DNA of 64,000 bases from Candidatus Eremiobacterota bacterium (GTDB lineage Bacteria; Vulcanimicrobiota; Vulcanimicrobiia; Vulcanimicrobiales; Vulcanimicrobiaceae), in the NCBI GenBank assembly GCA_019240525.1, contig JAFAYE010000001.1, positions 655,300 through 719,299 on the forward strand. The letters run 5' to 3'. Position numbers and translations under genes: made by a program. The notes under the pieces were generated by a model, which saw only the letters and a list, made by a program, of their open reading frames with translations, made no database searches and was not told where the DNA came from. Of this stretch, positions 24,795-32,329 are shown piece after piece (positions within the stretch are counted from its first letter, which is position 1; each line of letters begins with the position of its first letter).

Positions 24795-26156
24795 TCAACC
24801 TTCTGCGGCCACAGCGCGGGACTTTGGCCCCAGCTTCGGATAGATCGCTTGCCAAAAGTCGGCTTCCTTTAGTTCATCGATAATGCCTAAGCCGACCAAA
24901 TCGTGAGCGCCGGGATCCCAGTCGAGCAGCATCTCAATCGCACGAGCAAAACGATCCAAGAAATCAGGGGGAAGCGATCCTAAGCACAGCTGCTTTTGAG
25001 CGTCGCGAACTGCGTCTGGAAAATACATATACGGCAACAGCTCTCCATCGTTGTCAGCCAGATGCTCTGCGTGTGACGATTGGAGTTCCGGCAAGGCTCC
25101 TAAGAGCCGCGCGACCGCCTCTCTTTGCTTTTCCATCGGGTAGCGCATTTTGCTATGCCATGCTCTACCGTTTCCGCCGTCCGCAAGTTTGCCGGAGAGG
25201 CTGTCACGCTGCTCGGATTCCACACGGCGATACAGGCTCGTTGATAGATACTTTAGGCCCGAATCGATCATCAGCGTCAGCACCGTCGACGTGGGGGGGA
25301 GGCTCTTCGCGATTTCGATCGCGGCGCAAACATTGGCGCCCGAGGATGTGCCCGCGAACAATCCTTCTTCTCGCGCCAATCGCCTCGCCATCTCGGTGGC
25401 TTGCGTGGTCGAAACGGGAACTATTGCGTCGACCAAGGACGGTTCCCACAACGGCGGCACGTACCCGATCCCGACTCCTTCGATGTTGTGAACTCCAGGC
25501 AAACCTCCGGATAAGACGGCCGATTCTGCCGGCTCGACTGCCACAATCTTGCACTTCGGGTTTCGCGCTCTCAATGCCGCTGCCACGCCACGCAGCGAGT
25601 GAGACGTCCCCACCATTTGGACAAATGCATCAACGTGCCCCTGCGTTTGCTGCCACGCTTCCTCGCCGAGCACCTCGTAGCCCCGCGCCATGTCGCGATT
25701 CTGCAGTTGATTAGTCCAATACACGTTTGGTTGCGCGGCCAGTCTTTCGGCCGCTGCGATCATATCCACGAATACCTGTTTGCTGATTCCGTCGTGCCGC
25801 AAGACGGTCAGCTCCGCGCCATAGGCCGCCATGTGATCGATTTTTTCGCGACTGAACGCCGTCGACGTTACGATGCGAATTGGATAGCCTTTGATCGCAC
25901 AGACCAAGGCCAATGAAGCGCCGGTACTACCGCCGGTGTACTCGACGACCGTGTCGCCCGGTCGTAGCCGACCGTCTTCCTCAGCGCGCGCAATAGCCTC
26001 GAGCGCCATGCGATCCTTCATGCTTCCGGTGGGGTTCTGCCACTCTAGCTTCACAATGACATTTGCACAGTTCGCCGGTACGACATGCTGAAGGCGAACA
26101 AGAGCAGTATGCCCGATCGAGTGCAACACGGTGTTGTGCGGTGCTGAATCGCTCAT
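24795..26156 (-). CDS. Cysteine synthase-family PLP enzyme with extra C-terminal domain
   Basis: Residues 8-320 of this 453-residue protein are a fold-type II PLP enzyme of the cysteine synthase/cystathionine beta-synthase family. The PLP lysine is Lys47 in NPTGSMKDRM, the cofactor-phosphate loop is in EGLFAGTSSGANV, and YTGGSTGASLALV binds substrate. The family usually stops near residue 310-330. Here a segment of about 110 residues follows (AVARLLGALPELQSSHAEHL, LLDWDPGAHDLVGLGIIDEL) that is unrelated to PLP enzymes and looks like a separate small domain. It is not a CBS pair. The first domain should perform a beta-replacement or elimination reaction; the acceptor is unknown. Confidence 0.85.
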   Translation of the reverse strand: MSDSAPHNTVLHSIGHTALVRLQHVVPANCANVIVKLEWQNPTGSMKDRMALEAIARAEEDGRLRPGDTVVEYTGGSTGASLALVCAIKGYPIRIVTSTAFSREKIDHMAAYGAELTVLRHDGISKQVFVDMIAAAERLAAQPNVYWTNQLQNRDMARGYEVLGEEAWQQTQGHVDAFVQMVGTSHSLRGVAAALRARNPKCKIVAVEPAESAVLSGGLPGVHNIEGVGIGYVPPLWEPSLVDAIVPVSTTQATEMARRLAREEGLFAGTSSGANVCAAIEIAKSLPPTSTVLTLMIDSGLKYLSTSLYRRVESEQRDSLSGKLADGGNGRAWHSKMRYPMEKQREAVARLLGALPELQSSHAEHLADNDGELLPYMYFPDAVRDAQKQLCLGSLPPDFLDRFARAIEMLLDWDPGAHDLVGLGIIDELKEADFWQAIYPKLGPKSRAVAAEG

Positions 26157-26209
26157 TCGTTCGCCCGAGACTTACTGCTTTGTGGAACTCCGGCCTGCTG
26201 TGAGGGACG

Positions 26210-26656
26210 GTGCGGCCAGCTAGCGAGTCGAATGAATCCTTCGACGCAGTTAGGAAGCAATGGGCTATGCCCGCGGCTACTGCCGGAGACCTCGATATCC
26301 TCGAAAAACTGACGCGGAGGAACCACGCTCCCGTGCAACGCTTGAGGAGAGAGCTCTTGGGCGACTTGGCTTTGTCGGCGGATAAGGCCGTGCGATGGCA
26401 CGTAGCGCAACTTCTACCTCGATTACGCCTGAGTGCCGGCGAGGACAAAATTCGCACGAGGATCCTTCTTCGATTGCTCGCCGAGGACAGGAGCATCATT
26501 GTGCGCGTCAATGCGTTAACCGCGTTGGTAGAACTGAGCGGAACAGACGGTCGGCTTCGTGCACGCGTACGTCCCCTTCTTGACGCGGCGCTGAGCGATG
26601 GCAGCGCTGCGGTGCGTGCCCGGGCGCGCAAACTCTGCGCGACTCTTCGGCGTTGA
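26210..26656 (+). CDS. HEAT-repeat protein
   Basis: This 148-residue soluble protein is built from about three HEAT-like helical repeats: VQRLRRELLGDLALSADKAV, RWHVAQLLPRLRLSAGEDKI and IIVRVNALTALVELSGTDGR, then AAVRARARKLCATL. HEAT repeats bind proteins or nucleic acid. The GTG start at 26210 is uncertain because ATG 26267 is also in frame. It is divergent from the PLP-enzyme gene and ends 56 nt before the alpha/beta hydrolase start. Confidence 0.65.
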   Translation: MRPASESNESFDAVRKQWAMPAATAGDLDILEKLTRRNHAPVQRLRRELLGDLALSADKAVRWHVAQLLPRLRLSAGEDKIRTRILLRLLAEDRSIIVRVNALTALVELSGTDGRLRARVRPLLDAALSDGSAAVRARARKLCATLRR

Positions 26657-26711
26657 GTTGCTGGCCAGAATGTTGGCGGATGGGCGACGCAGAAGGCGCG
26701 CAGTAACGCGT

Positions 26712-27836
26712 ATGCTTCGTTCCGGCGTGGCCTGTGGCCTTATACTTGTCTGCCTTGGAGGCGCGGCGCATGGTCAGTCCGCGAGGGATTCGCAGCAGCC
26801 GACCGCGCTTGATTTGCAGTACCGCCAGTTGGACGAGCACGTTACTTTCGTGCGGGCTCGCAACACAGATGACTATTCGATTCACTCGCCAAACGGCATT
26901 GACGAAGCCAGCTTCGTTCCGATCGGCGGCATCGAGCAGTGGGTCAAGATACGTGGCGAAGACCGCGCTAATCCGGTGCTGCTGTTTCTACACGGTGGCC
27001 CGGGCGACGTTACAAGTTGCTGGTCGTTCGCGTTGTTCGCCCCGTGGGAAGAGCATTTTACCGTGGTGCAGTGGGATCAGCGGGGAGCAGGGCGCACGCT
27101 CGAAAAGACGGGCCCGGCGATTGCCGCTACGCTCACCGTCGATCGTCTGGCGCAAGACGGCATCGAACTCGCGGAATATTTGCGCCAACATCTGGGCAAG
27201 CACAAAATCATTCTCGTCGCCCATTCGTTTGGTTCCATCATTGGCCTACAGATGGTGCGGACGCGTCCCGACCTCTTCTCCGCCTACGTCGGCACCGGCG
27301 AGATTGCCGATGAGGCAAAAAACTACGCTGTCGCCTACGATGCATTGTTAAGCAAGGCGCGAGCCGTCGATAATCAGCGCGCCATTGACGAACTGACCAA
27401 GGTGGGGCCGCCGCCCTATCCCTCGTACGCTGGATACAGCGTGCAACGCAAATGGTCGAATCTCTTCGAGGGCGCCAACTCTTTTCTGGACGGCACGATC
27501 GGGCTAACGCTCGAAGCACCGGGCTGTTCGGTGCGAGACGTCAACGATTCCGCTGCCGGCCAGATATTGAGTGGCCAGCGGCTTTTTTCACAGACGAGGT
27601 CGAGCGGACCCAAAGAACTTGGCCTGAACTTCTCCGTGCCGATATTTTTCTTTCAGGGCGCGGAGGACTTCACCGCGCCAACTGCGCTTGCCCGAAATTA
27701 TCTAGAAGCCATCCAGGCGCCTTACAAACGATTTGTAGCAATCCCCGGCGCGGGGCACTTCGCGGTATTCATACATTCCGATCAGTTTTTGCACGAACTG
27801 CTCTCGCAGGTGCGTCCCTTTGCCGTTAAGCCGTAG
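26712..27836 (+). CDS. Exported alpha/beta hydrolase, proline iminopeptidase-like
   Basis: This 374-residue protein has a signal peptide (LRSGVACGLILVCLGGAAHG) and an alpha/beta hydrolase domain of the S33 type. The oxyanion motif is FLHGGPG, the nucleophile is Ser172 in VAHSFGS, the acid is in GAEDFTAPT and the histidine is in GAGHFAVF. VVQWDQRGAGRT is also typical of proline iminopeptidases. It would release N-terminal residues or act as an esterase outside the cytoplasm. ATG 26712 is selected because it gives a clean signal peptide. Confidence 0.9.
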   Translation: MLRSGVACGLILVCLGGAAHGQSARDSQQPTALDLQYRQLDEHVTFVRARNTDDYSIHSPNGIDEASFVPIGGIEQWVKIRGEDRANPVLLFLHGGPGDVTSCWSFALFAPWEEHFTVVQWDQRGAGRTLEKTGPAIAATLTVDRLAQDGIELAEYLRQHLGKHKIILVAHSFGSIIGLQMVRTRPDLFSAYVGTGEIADEAKNYAVAYDALLSKARAVDNQRAIDELTKVGPPPYPSYAGYSVQRKWSNLFEGANSFLDGTIGLTLEAPGCSVRDVNDSAAGQILSGQRLFSQTRSSGPKELGLNFSVPIFFFQGAEDFTAPTALARNYLEAIQAPYKRFVAIPGAGHFAVFIHSDQFLHELLSQVRPFAVKP

Positions 27837-27869
27837 TCGCAGAAGCTCCTCTCGAAGGCGATATAGCCC

Positions 27870-28811
27870 GTGCTTCCCGTGATCGGGTGGGTTGCGGCGG
27901 CGGCCGTAAACCTTGCGACCCCCGCGCCTGAAGACGTTACGAACATCGCATTGAGCACCGCAATCGTGCAGCGCATCGGCGATCGACTATGGCCGCACTG
28001 GACTGAGACGCCGTTCGCGATCGATCTCCTAACCGCCAATGGACCGGTGCAGATCAATTTTGCCAGCCCTGGTCCCGTGGCGTCGTTTCCTCCGCAACTG
28101 GAAGCGGCCTTTCCCTTTCCAAACGGTGTGCCGACAATTGTGATCGGTGAGCCACAGTTCGTGCAATCGAAGACGCCGATTCGCTGGAGCGTGACACTTT
28201 TGCACGAGCACTTCCACCAGTGGCAGTATTCCTGGCCGCAGTACCAATCTTCGGTCAAAAGCCTCCGCTTAGCGCCGGCGGACGATACCAACGCGATGTG
28301 GATGCTCAATTACCCGTTTCCATATGGGGACCACGCTGTCGACCTCGCCTACGGCTTTGCGGCGCATCGACTCATAGATGCGATACAAAAGATCGGCAAA
28401 GATGGATTTCCCGAAGCGGCGCGCCAGTATATTGCGGCGCGGCAACAATTCCAAAAATCGCTCAAGCCGAACGATTATAAGTACTTCGCCTTTCAATGCT
28501 GGCAAGAGGGCACCGCGCGTTACACCGAACTCATGGTGGCGCGACTTGCTGCAGCGGAGCACGCGCGCGACAATTCGTTCCTGACCGACGCGCAGGCGGC
28601 CGCTCTTGCGCAAGATTCGACGGCCACATACGCGGGCATCATGAGGGCGCTCGCCGGCGCGCCGCTCTCCCAAGGCGGGCGCGTTAGCTTTTACGCCTAC
28701 GGCGCGGCGGAAGCACTGCTGCTCGACGCGCTGCGCCCTACGTGGCGCACCGATTACTTAAATACGAGCCTCGACTTAGGGATATTTTTTGAAAACCGAT
28801 TTTCGGGCTAG
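27870..28811 (+). CDS. Putative exported zinc metallopeptidase (HExxH)
   Basis: This 313-residue protein starts at GTG 27870 with an N-terminal hydrophobic segment (VIGWVAAAAVNLAT). The central motif H112-E-H-F-H116 (LLHEHFHQWQY) fits HExxH. A glutamate about 100 residues later, in WQEGTARYTELM (E213 or E220), could be the third zinc ligand, a gluzincin-like arrangement. I do not recognise the family. It sits 33 nt after the hydrolase gene in the same orientation and is probably co-transcribed. The last 4 nt overlap the convergent SDR gene. Confidence 0.6.
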   Translation: MLPVIGWVAAAAVNLATPAPEDVTNIALSTAIVQRIGDRLWPHWTETPFAIDLLTANGPVQINFASPGPVASFPPQLEAAFPFPNGVPTIVIGEPQFVQSKTPIRWSVTLLHEHFHQWQYSWPQYQSSVKSLRLAPADDTNAMWMLNYPFPYGDHAVDLAYGFAAHRLIDAIQKIGKDGFPEAARQYIAARQQFQKSLKPNDYKYFAFQCWQEGTARYTELMVARLAAAEHARDNSFLTDAQAAALAQDSTATYAGIMRALAGAPLSQGGRVSFYAYGAAEALLLDALRPTWRTDYLNTSLDLGIFFENRFSG

Positions 28812-29599
28812 AACTCAAACGGTTCCAGAACACCATATCCCGAATCGCCACGGGGAATGATCCCCGGACGCTCTTCCGACCACCACACGACGACTCGACC
28901 CGATAGGTCTTCATCGGTGATGAGGCGGGTTACGACGCGAGAGATGTCGTCTAGCGAGGTGAGAGCATCCGGTATTCCGTCTCGCGCGCGTTCTGCAGGT
29001 GTGAGCGTCTGCCAGTACTCCTGCACCTCGTCGGTAGCGACCCAGTCAGGGGCGATGCAGTTTGTGCGAATACCATAATTCTCTAACATATAGCTGAGGC
29101 CGGTCGCCATTCGCGTGACTGCCGCTTTCGCAACGTCGTAGAACGCGTCGCCGCTGTGCTTTCGACCATGCCCGATAGCCGAGGTTGACCCATAATAAAT
29201 GATTGCGCCGCCACCGCGCTTTCGCATCGGCTCGATGACGTGCATCGTTCCGTAAATTGCGCCCATCAGATTCGCGGCAATGGTCGATCGCCAACGAGGG
29301 AGTGCCTCGCCCGGGTAATACGGACCCGCGCTGTTGACGAGGACGTCAATACCTCCAAATGCATCGATCGCTGCATTGACGAGCTTGATGACGTCGTCCT
29401 CGATTTCTACGTTAGCGGGAACAACTATACTCGATCCGCCGTCAGCCGCAATCTGATCGCGAGTACATTCTGCGCCTTCAATATCGATATCGCTTACAAC
29501 AATCCGAGCTCCTAGTCGCGCGAGATGCCTTGCCAAAGCGCGTCCCTGCCCGCCACCTCCGGAGCCTGTTACGATGGCGACTTTGTCTTTCAAATCCAT
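28808..29599 (-). CDS. Short-chain dehydrogenase/reductase
   Basis: This 263-residue SDR has an N-terminal Rossmann fold with VAIVTGSGGGGQGRALAR (the TGxxxGxG cofactor motif), DIDIEG after beta-2 (Asp favours NAD), LVNSAG and the catalytic Y154-x-x-x-K158 in AFYDVAK, with STSAIG serine ahead. The length is that of a classical SDR. Its ATG has GGAG upstream. The substrate is unknown, and the divergent gene is the second HTH/helical-repeat regulator. Confidence 0.9.
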   Translation of the reverse strand: MDLKDKVAIVTGSGGGGQGRALARHLARLGARIVVSDIDIEGAECTRDQIAADGGSSIVVPANVEIEDDVIKLVNAAIDAFGGIDVLVNSAGPYYPGEALPRWRSTIAANLMGAIYGTMHVIEPMRKRGGGAIIYYGSTSAIGHGRKHSGDAFYDVAKAAVTRMATGLSYMLENYGIRTNCIAPDWVATDEVQEYWQTLTPAERARDGIPDALTSLDDISRVVTRLITDEDLSGRVVVWWSEERPGIIPRGDSGYGVLEPFEF

Positions 29600-29708
29600 A
29601 TTGTCTCCGTAACTTGTGTATTGCGCTCGCTTGCTCATCAATTAGCCGAGCGTGGAATGGGCCGCAAAGGCCGTAGGGACATATTTCCTTCCATGTGAAT
29701 AGAGCACC

Positions 29709-31277
29709 GTGCCACCTCACAAGCCGTCCGCGTTTGAAGCAGTGGTTCGCCATCTCTTCCGGCACCTTCACGATGCCGCCGCTCTGCGAGAAAACGACAT
29801 CGCGCGAACGTTCTTTAAGGAGGCCGGCAATGATTTCGCCGCCGCGGACTTTGCAACAGCATCCCTTCGAGCCGAACTTCTTTCAGCGGCCCGCGCCTGT
29901 TTCTCGCCATTGCCTTCAACGAGGCCCTCGCGCTGGAACCAGCGGGCGTTGGCGATAATCCGTGGGCTCTGCGACATGCGCTCGCCGAGCGATATTGCCG
30001 CAGAGCTCGGCATTTCGCTGCCACAGTTTTACCGTGACCGGCGCAAAGCGTGCACGAGGGTCGCCCAAGCGTTGTTGCGTCGTCAGCGCGTCGGGATGCC
30101 CTCTGATATCCGAAGCGACCTCGACGGTCTGCGGCTCCGCCGTGCATCCTCGCTGATCGATCAGGGCTTCGCGAGTGCCGCCCTATCCGACCTCGCCGAT
30201 CTGCTGCGCCATGCAACATCACCCAAGACCACCGTGACGGCCTTGGCAGAGATGAGCCGCGCCAACTTTGACCTGGGTAATTTAGCGCGGGCAGAACAGT
30301 CGTGCAAGTCGGCACGCGCGTACCTTGCTCGACCTGACAACGGCATCGAAGACAAAGAGATTCTGGATTGCCGCATCGGCATCGAGGAATTCCAAATTGC
30401 AAGCGTTACACGACTTCCGTCAGATGCTTATTCAGTGATCGCGCCGCTGGCCGCCGGCCACGGTTGGCGCGAGCATGTGTCGGCAGAATGGAACGAGTTG
30501 GCAATCGAACTGTTAGTCGAAACCTGCCATGCAGCGGTGCTCGCCGGACGCATACCCGAAGCGCAAAAGGCGATTGACCGCAGCACTGCCATCGCGCAAC
30601 ATCATGCCATGCCCCTTGTCGTGTACAGCCAAATCGCAGCGATGCGAGCCTATGCCTATGCGGGCGGCGGCGGCCCGAACTCCAATTACTCCCTGGACGT
30701 TCTTTTCGAGGCTTTGGATTTGGCGAAGCGGGCCGGTTCGGCTTACGGCATGTTAACGGCGACGATTCTCTTGGTGGATTATTGCGTTAGCCTCAACTAC
30801 GAGGATCGCGCCAAACGTTACGCTGCCTCAGCCTATACGCTTGCCGAAAGCATGGACGGAACGTACATTACGCCGGCGGCGTGCGACAGCCTGGCTGGTA
30901 GCTTACTCCTAACGAAGTATTGGGAGTCGGCTGAAGATCTAACAAAGAACATCGGCGATCAAGAAAACACGTACTACGCTATGCGAAGCGAACTCTTTCG
31001 AGGGCAACTCCTCTCGCGCCGCGGCGAATACGATCTGGCTATTCGCCATTTGAACAACGCCAATGAATACGCCGACGGTTTACAGAGTCTGCGAACGAAG
31101 GCCCTCGCCCTGTCGGAGATGGCACTCGCGGAGTACGTTACCGATCGCAATCGTCGAGCCAAGAAGCATATGAACGATGGCCTTGATGTATTGCAAACCT
31201 GCAACTCCCCGTCGGTACGACGTTTCGGCCTAGCGGCAGCCGGAAAGATTCTCCAAAACGGCAAGCCGCTATTTTAA
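29709..31277 (+). CDS. HTH plus helical-repeat regulator (paralogue of the 16 kb gene)
   Basis: This 522-residue soluble protein has the same architecture as the product at 16054. It has a conserved N-terminal block HLFRHLHDAAALREN, a helix-turn-helix at about 91-112 (SPSDIAAELGISLPQFYRDR) and a long TPR-like region (SSLIDQGFASAALSDLADLL, NFDLGNLARAEQSCKSARAY). The shared ISLPQFYRDRR and SLIDQGFA segments make the relationship clear, although much of the rest has diverged. The GTG CCA start has no ribosome-binding site. It is divergent from the SDR gene and probably regulates it (inference). Confidence 0.75.
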   Translation: MPPHKPSAFEAVVRHLFRHLHDAAALRENDIARTFFKEAGNDFAAADFATASLRAELLSAARACFSPLPSTRPSRWNQRALAIIRGLCDMRSPSDIAAELGISLPQFYRDRRKACTRVAQALLRRQRVGMPSDIRSDLDGLRLRRASSLIDQGFASAALSDLADLLRHATSPKTTVTALAEMSRANFDLGNLARAEQSCKSARAYLARPDNGIEDKEILDCRIGIEEFQIASVTRLPSDAYSVIAPLAAGHGWREHVSAEWNELAIELLVETCHAAVLAGRIPEAQKAIDRSTAIAQHHAMPLVVYSQIAAMRAYAYAGGGGPNSNYSLDVLFEALDLAKRAGSAYGMLTATILLVDYCVSLNYEDRAKRYAASAYTLAESMDGTYITPAACDSLAGSLLLTKYWESAEDLTKNIGDQENTYYAMRSELFRGQLLSRRGEYDLAIRHLNNANEYADGLQSLRTKALALSEMALAEYVTDRNRRAKKHMNDGLDVLQTCNSPSVRRFGLAAAGKILQNGKPLF

Positions 31278-31278
31278 T

Positions 31279-31328
31279 CTATTAGTTTTAACGAATTAGT
31301 AGACTTCCACCAAGAATCCTGCTATTAT
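31279..31328 (+). promoter_or_regulatory. Promoter and imperfect palindrome ahead of the BlaI/BlaR1-type operon
   Basis: TAGACT (31300-31305), a 17-nt spacer and TATTAT (31323-31328). An imperfect palindrome, CTATTAG...TTAGTAG (31279-31302), overlaps the -35 box and is a candidate BlaI-type operator. The leader to the ATG is about 30 nt with GAGGTG, so this operon uses an ordinary ribosome-binding site. Confidence 0.45.
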
Positions 31329-31360
31329 TGCCGCACTGGCTTTACTAAGTGAGGTGCGAC

Positions 31361-31930
31361 ATGACCAGCCGTCGGTTTAGTATCTCAAGGACGTTCGCGT
31401 CCCTAGCGATCTGGGGATGCTTCGTAACGACATCCGCTTTCGCCCAGCCTTGGTCAATACCGGCGCTTCCCTCCGGTGCGCATGTTCTCGACGGCCTCTT
31501 GGGCGGTTGGACGTATGTCGAGCGTGGAAAGGGATTTACCGCCACGGGGACGTGGACGTTTAGCCGGAGTGCTGACGGCTTCGTTATTTACGACCAATTT
31601 CGTACTCCCAATGGGAAGGGCGGCACCGCCATCGTCGTGGATACTTTCCGAGCCTTTAATCCCACCACTCAGACGTGGAACTTTCAGGCGGTCACCTACC
31701 AAGCTCGCGAGATCGGAGCGCGAAGCGGTGAATGGGACTCCGGCACCACCGTGGCGCGGGACGGTCAGATAGTGGACGAAATCCGTAAAGGAAACATGAT
31801 TTCGAGAGTTCGATTCTACGACATTACGAACGAGCGATTCCAATGCAGCGTGGCTACGTCAGCGGACGCCGGCAAGACCTGGGGCAAGACGATCCGGATC
31901 GAAGCAGTGAGGAGCCGGACAGAGCGTTAA
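31361..31930 (+). CDS. Exported DUF1579-like protein at head of BlaI operon
   Basis: This 189-residue exported protein has a signal peptide (TFASLAIWGCFVTTSAFAQP). A beta-barrel-like domain follows with GLLGGWTYVERGKG, GTWTFSRSADGFVIYDQF, FRAFNPTTQTWNFQAVTY and VRFYDIT, the pattern of DUF1579/lipocalin-like proteins that start with a 'GxW' strand. GAGGTG lies 6 nt before the ATG. Its stop overlaps the BlaI start by one base (TAATG), and the C-terminal sensor of BlaR1 here has a similar 'GxWT' opening. It may share the ligand of that sensor (inference). Confidence 0.75.
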   Translation: MTSRRFSISRTFASLAIWGCFVTTSAFAQPWSIPALPSGAHVLDGLLGGWTYVERGKGFTATGTWTFSRSADGFVIYDQFRTPNGKGGTAIVVDTFRAFNPTTQTWNFQAVTYQAREIGARSGEWDSGTTVARDGQIVDEIRKGNMISRVRFYDITNERFQCSVATSADAGKTWGKTIRIEAVRSRTER

Positions 31931-32322
31931 TGGCTCGCCGAGCGTCAAAGGTCTTAACGCAGGGCGAGCTGCGCATCATGTCCGTATTGTGGGCCGAGGG
32001 GCCTTCGAGCGCTTCTCAGATCACCGAGCGTCTTCGAAAGCCTCGCATCGCTCGGAGCAGCGTGATGACACTGCTGGGGGTGTTAGAGCGCAAGGGCTTT
32101 GTCGTGCATATAACCGAGGATCGGACGTACATCTTCTCTGCCGCAATTAAGGCCAATGATGCACGTAAGACGGCGATCAGCACAATGTTGCTGAATTTTT
32201 TTGGCGGCTCGGTGCCGGCGCTCATGTCAAGTCTCGTCGACGGTGAGATCGCGACGCCGAACGATTTGGAGGAGATGCGCCGAATTATTAGAGCGGCAAG
32301 TTCCAGAGAGCCGAAGGCCTAG
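31930..32322 (+). CDS. BlaI/MecI-family repressor
   Basis: This 130-residue winged-helix repressor of the penicillinase-repressor family has LTQGELRIMSVLWAEGPSSA, ITERLRKPRIARSSVMTLLG and LERKGFVVHITEDRTYIFSA, then a C-terminal dimerisation helix pair (MLLNFFGGSVPALMSSLVDG). BlaI proteins are inactivated by cleavage triggered by the BlaR1 sensor-protease encoded next. The ATG overlaps the previous stop, and BlaR1 starts 7 nt after this gene. In this organism the signal need not be a beta-lactam. Confidence 0.92.
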   Translation: MARRASKVLTQGELRIMSVLWAEGPSSASQITERLRKPRIARSSVMTLLGVLERKGFVVHITEDRTYIFSAAIKANDARKTAISTMLLNFFGGSVPALMSSLVDGEIATPNDLEEMRRIIRAASSREPKA

Positions 32323-32329
32323 ACAATCA

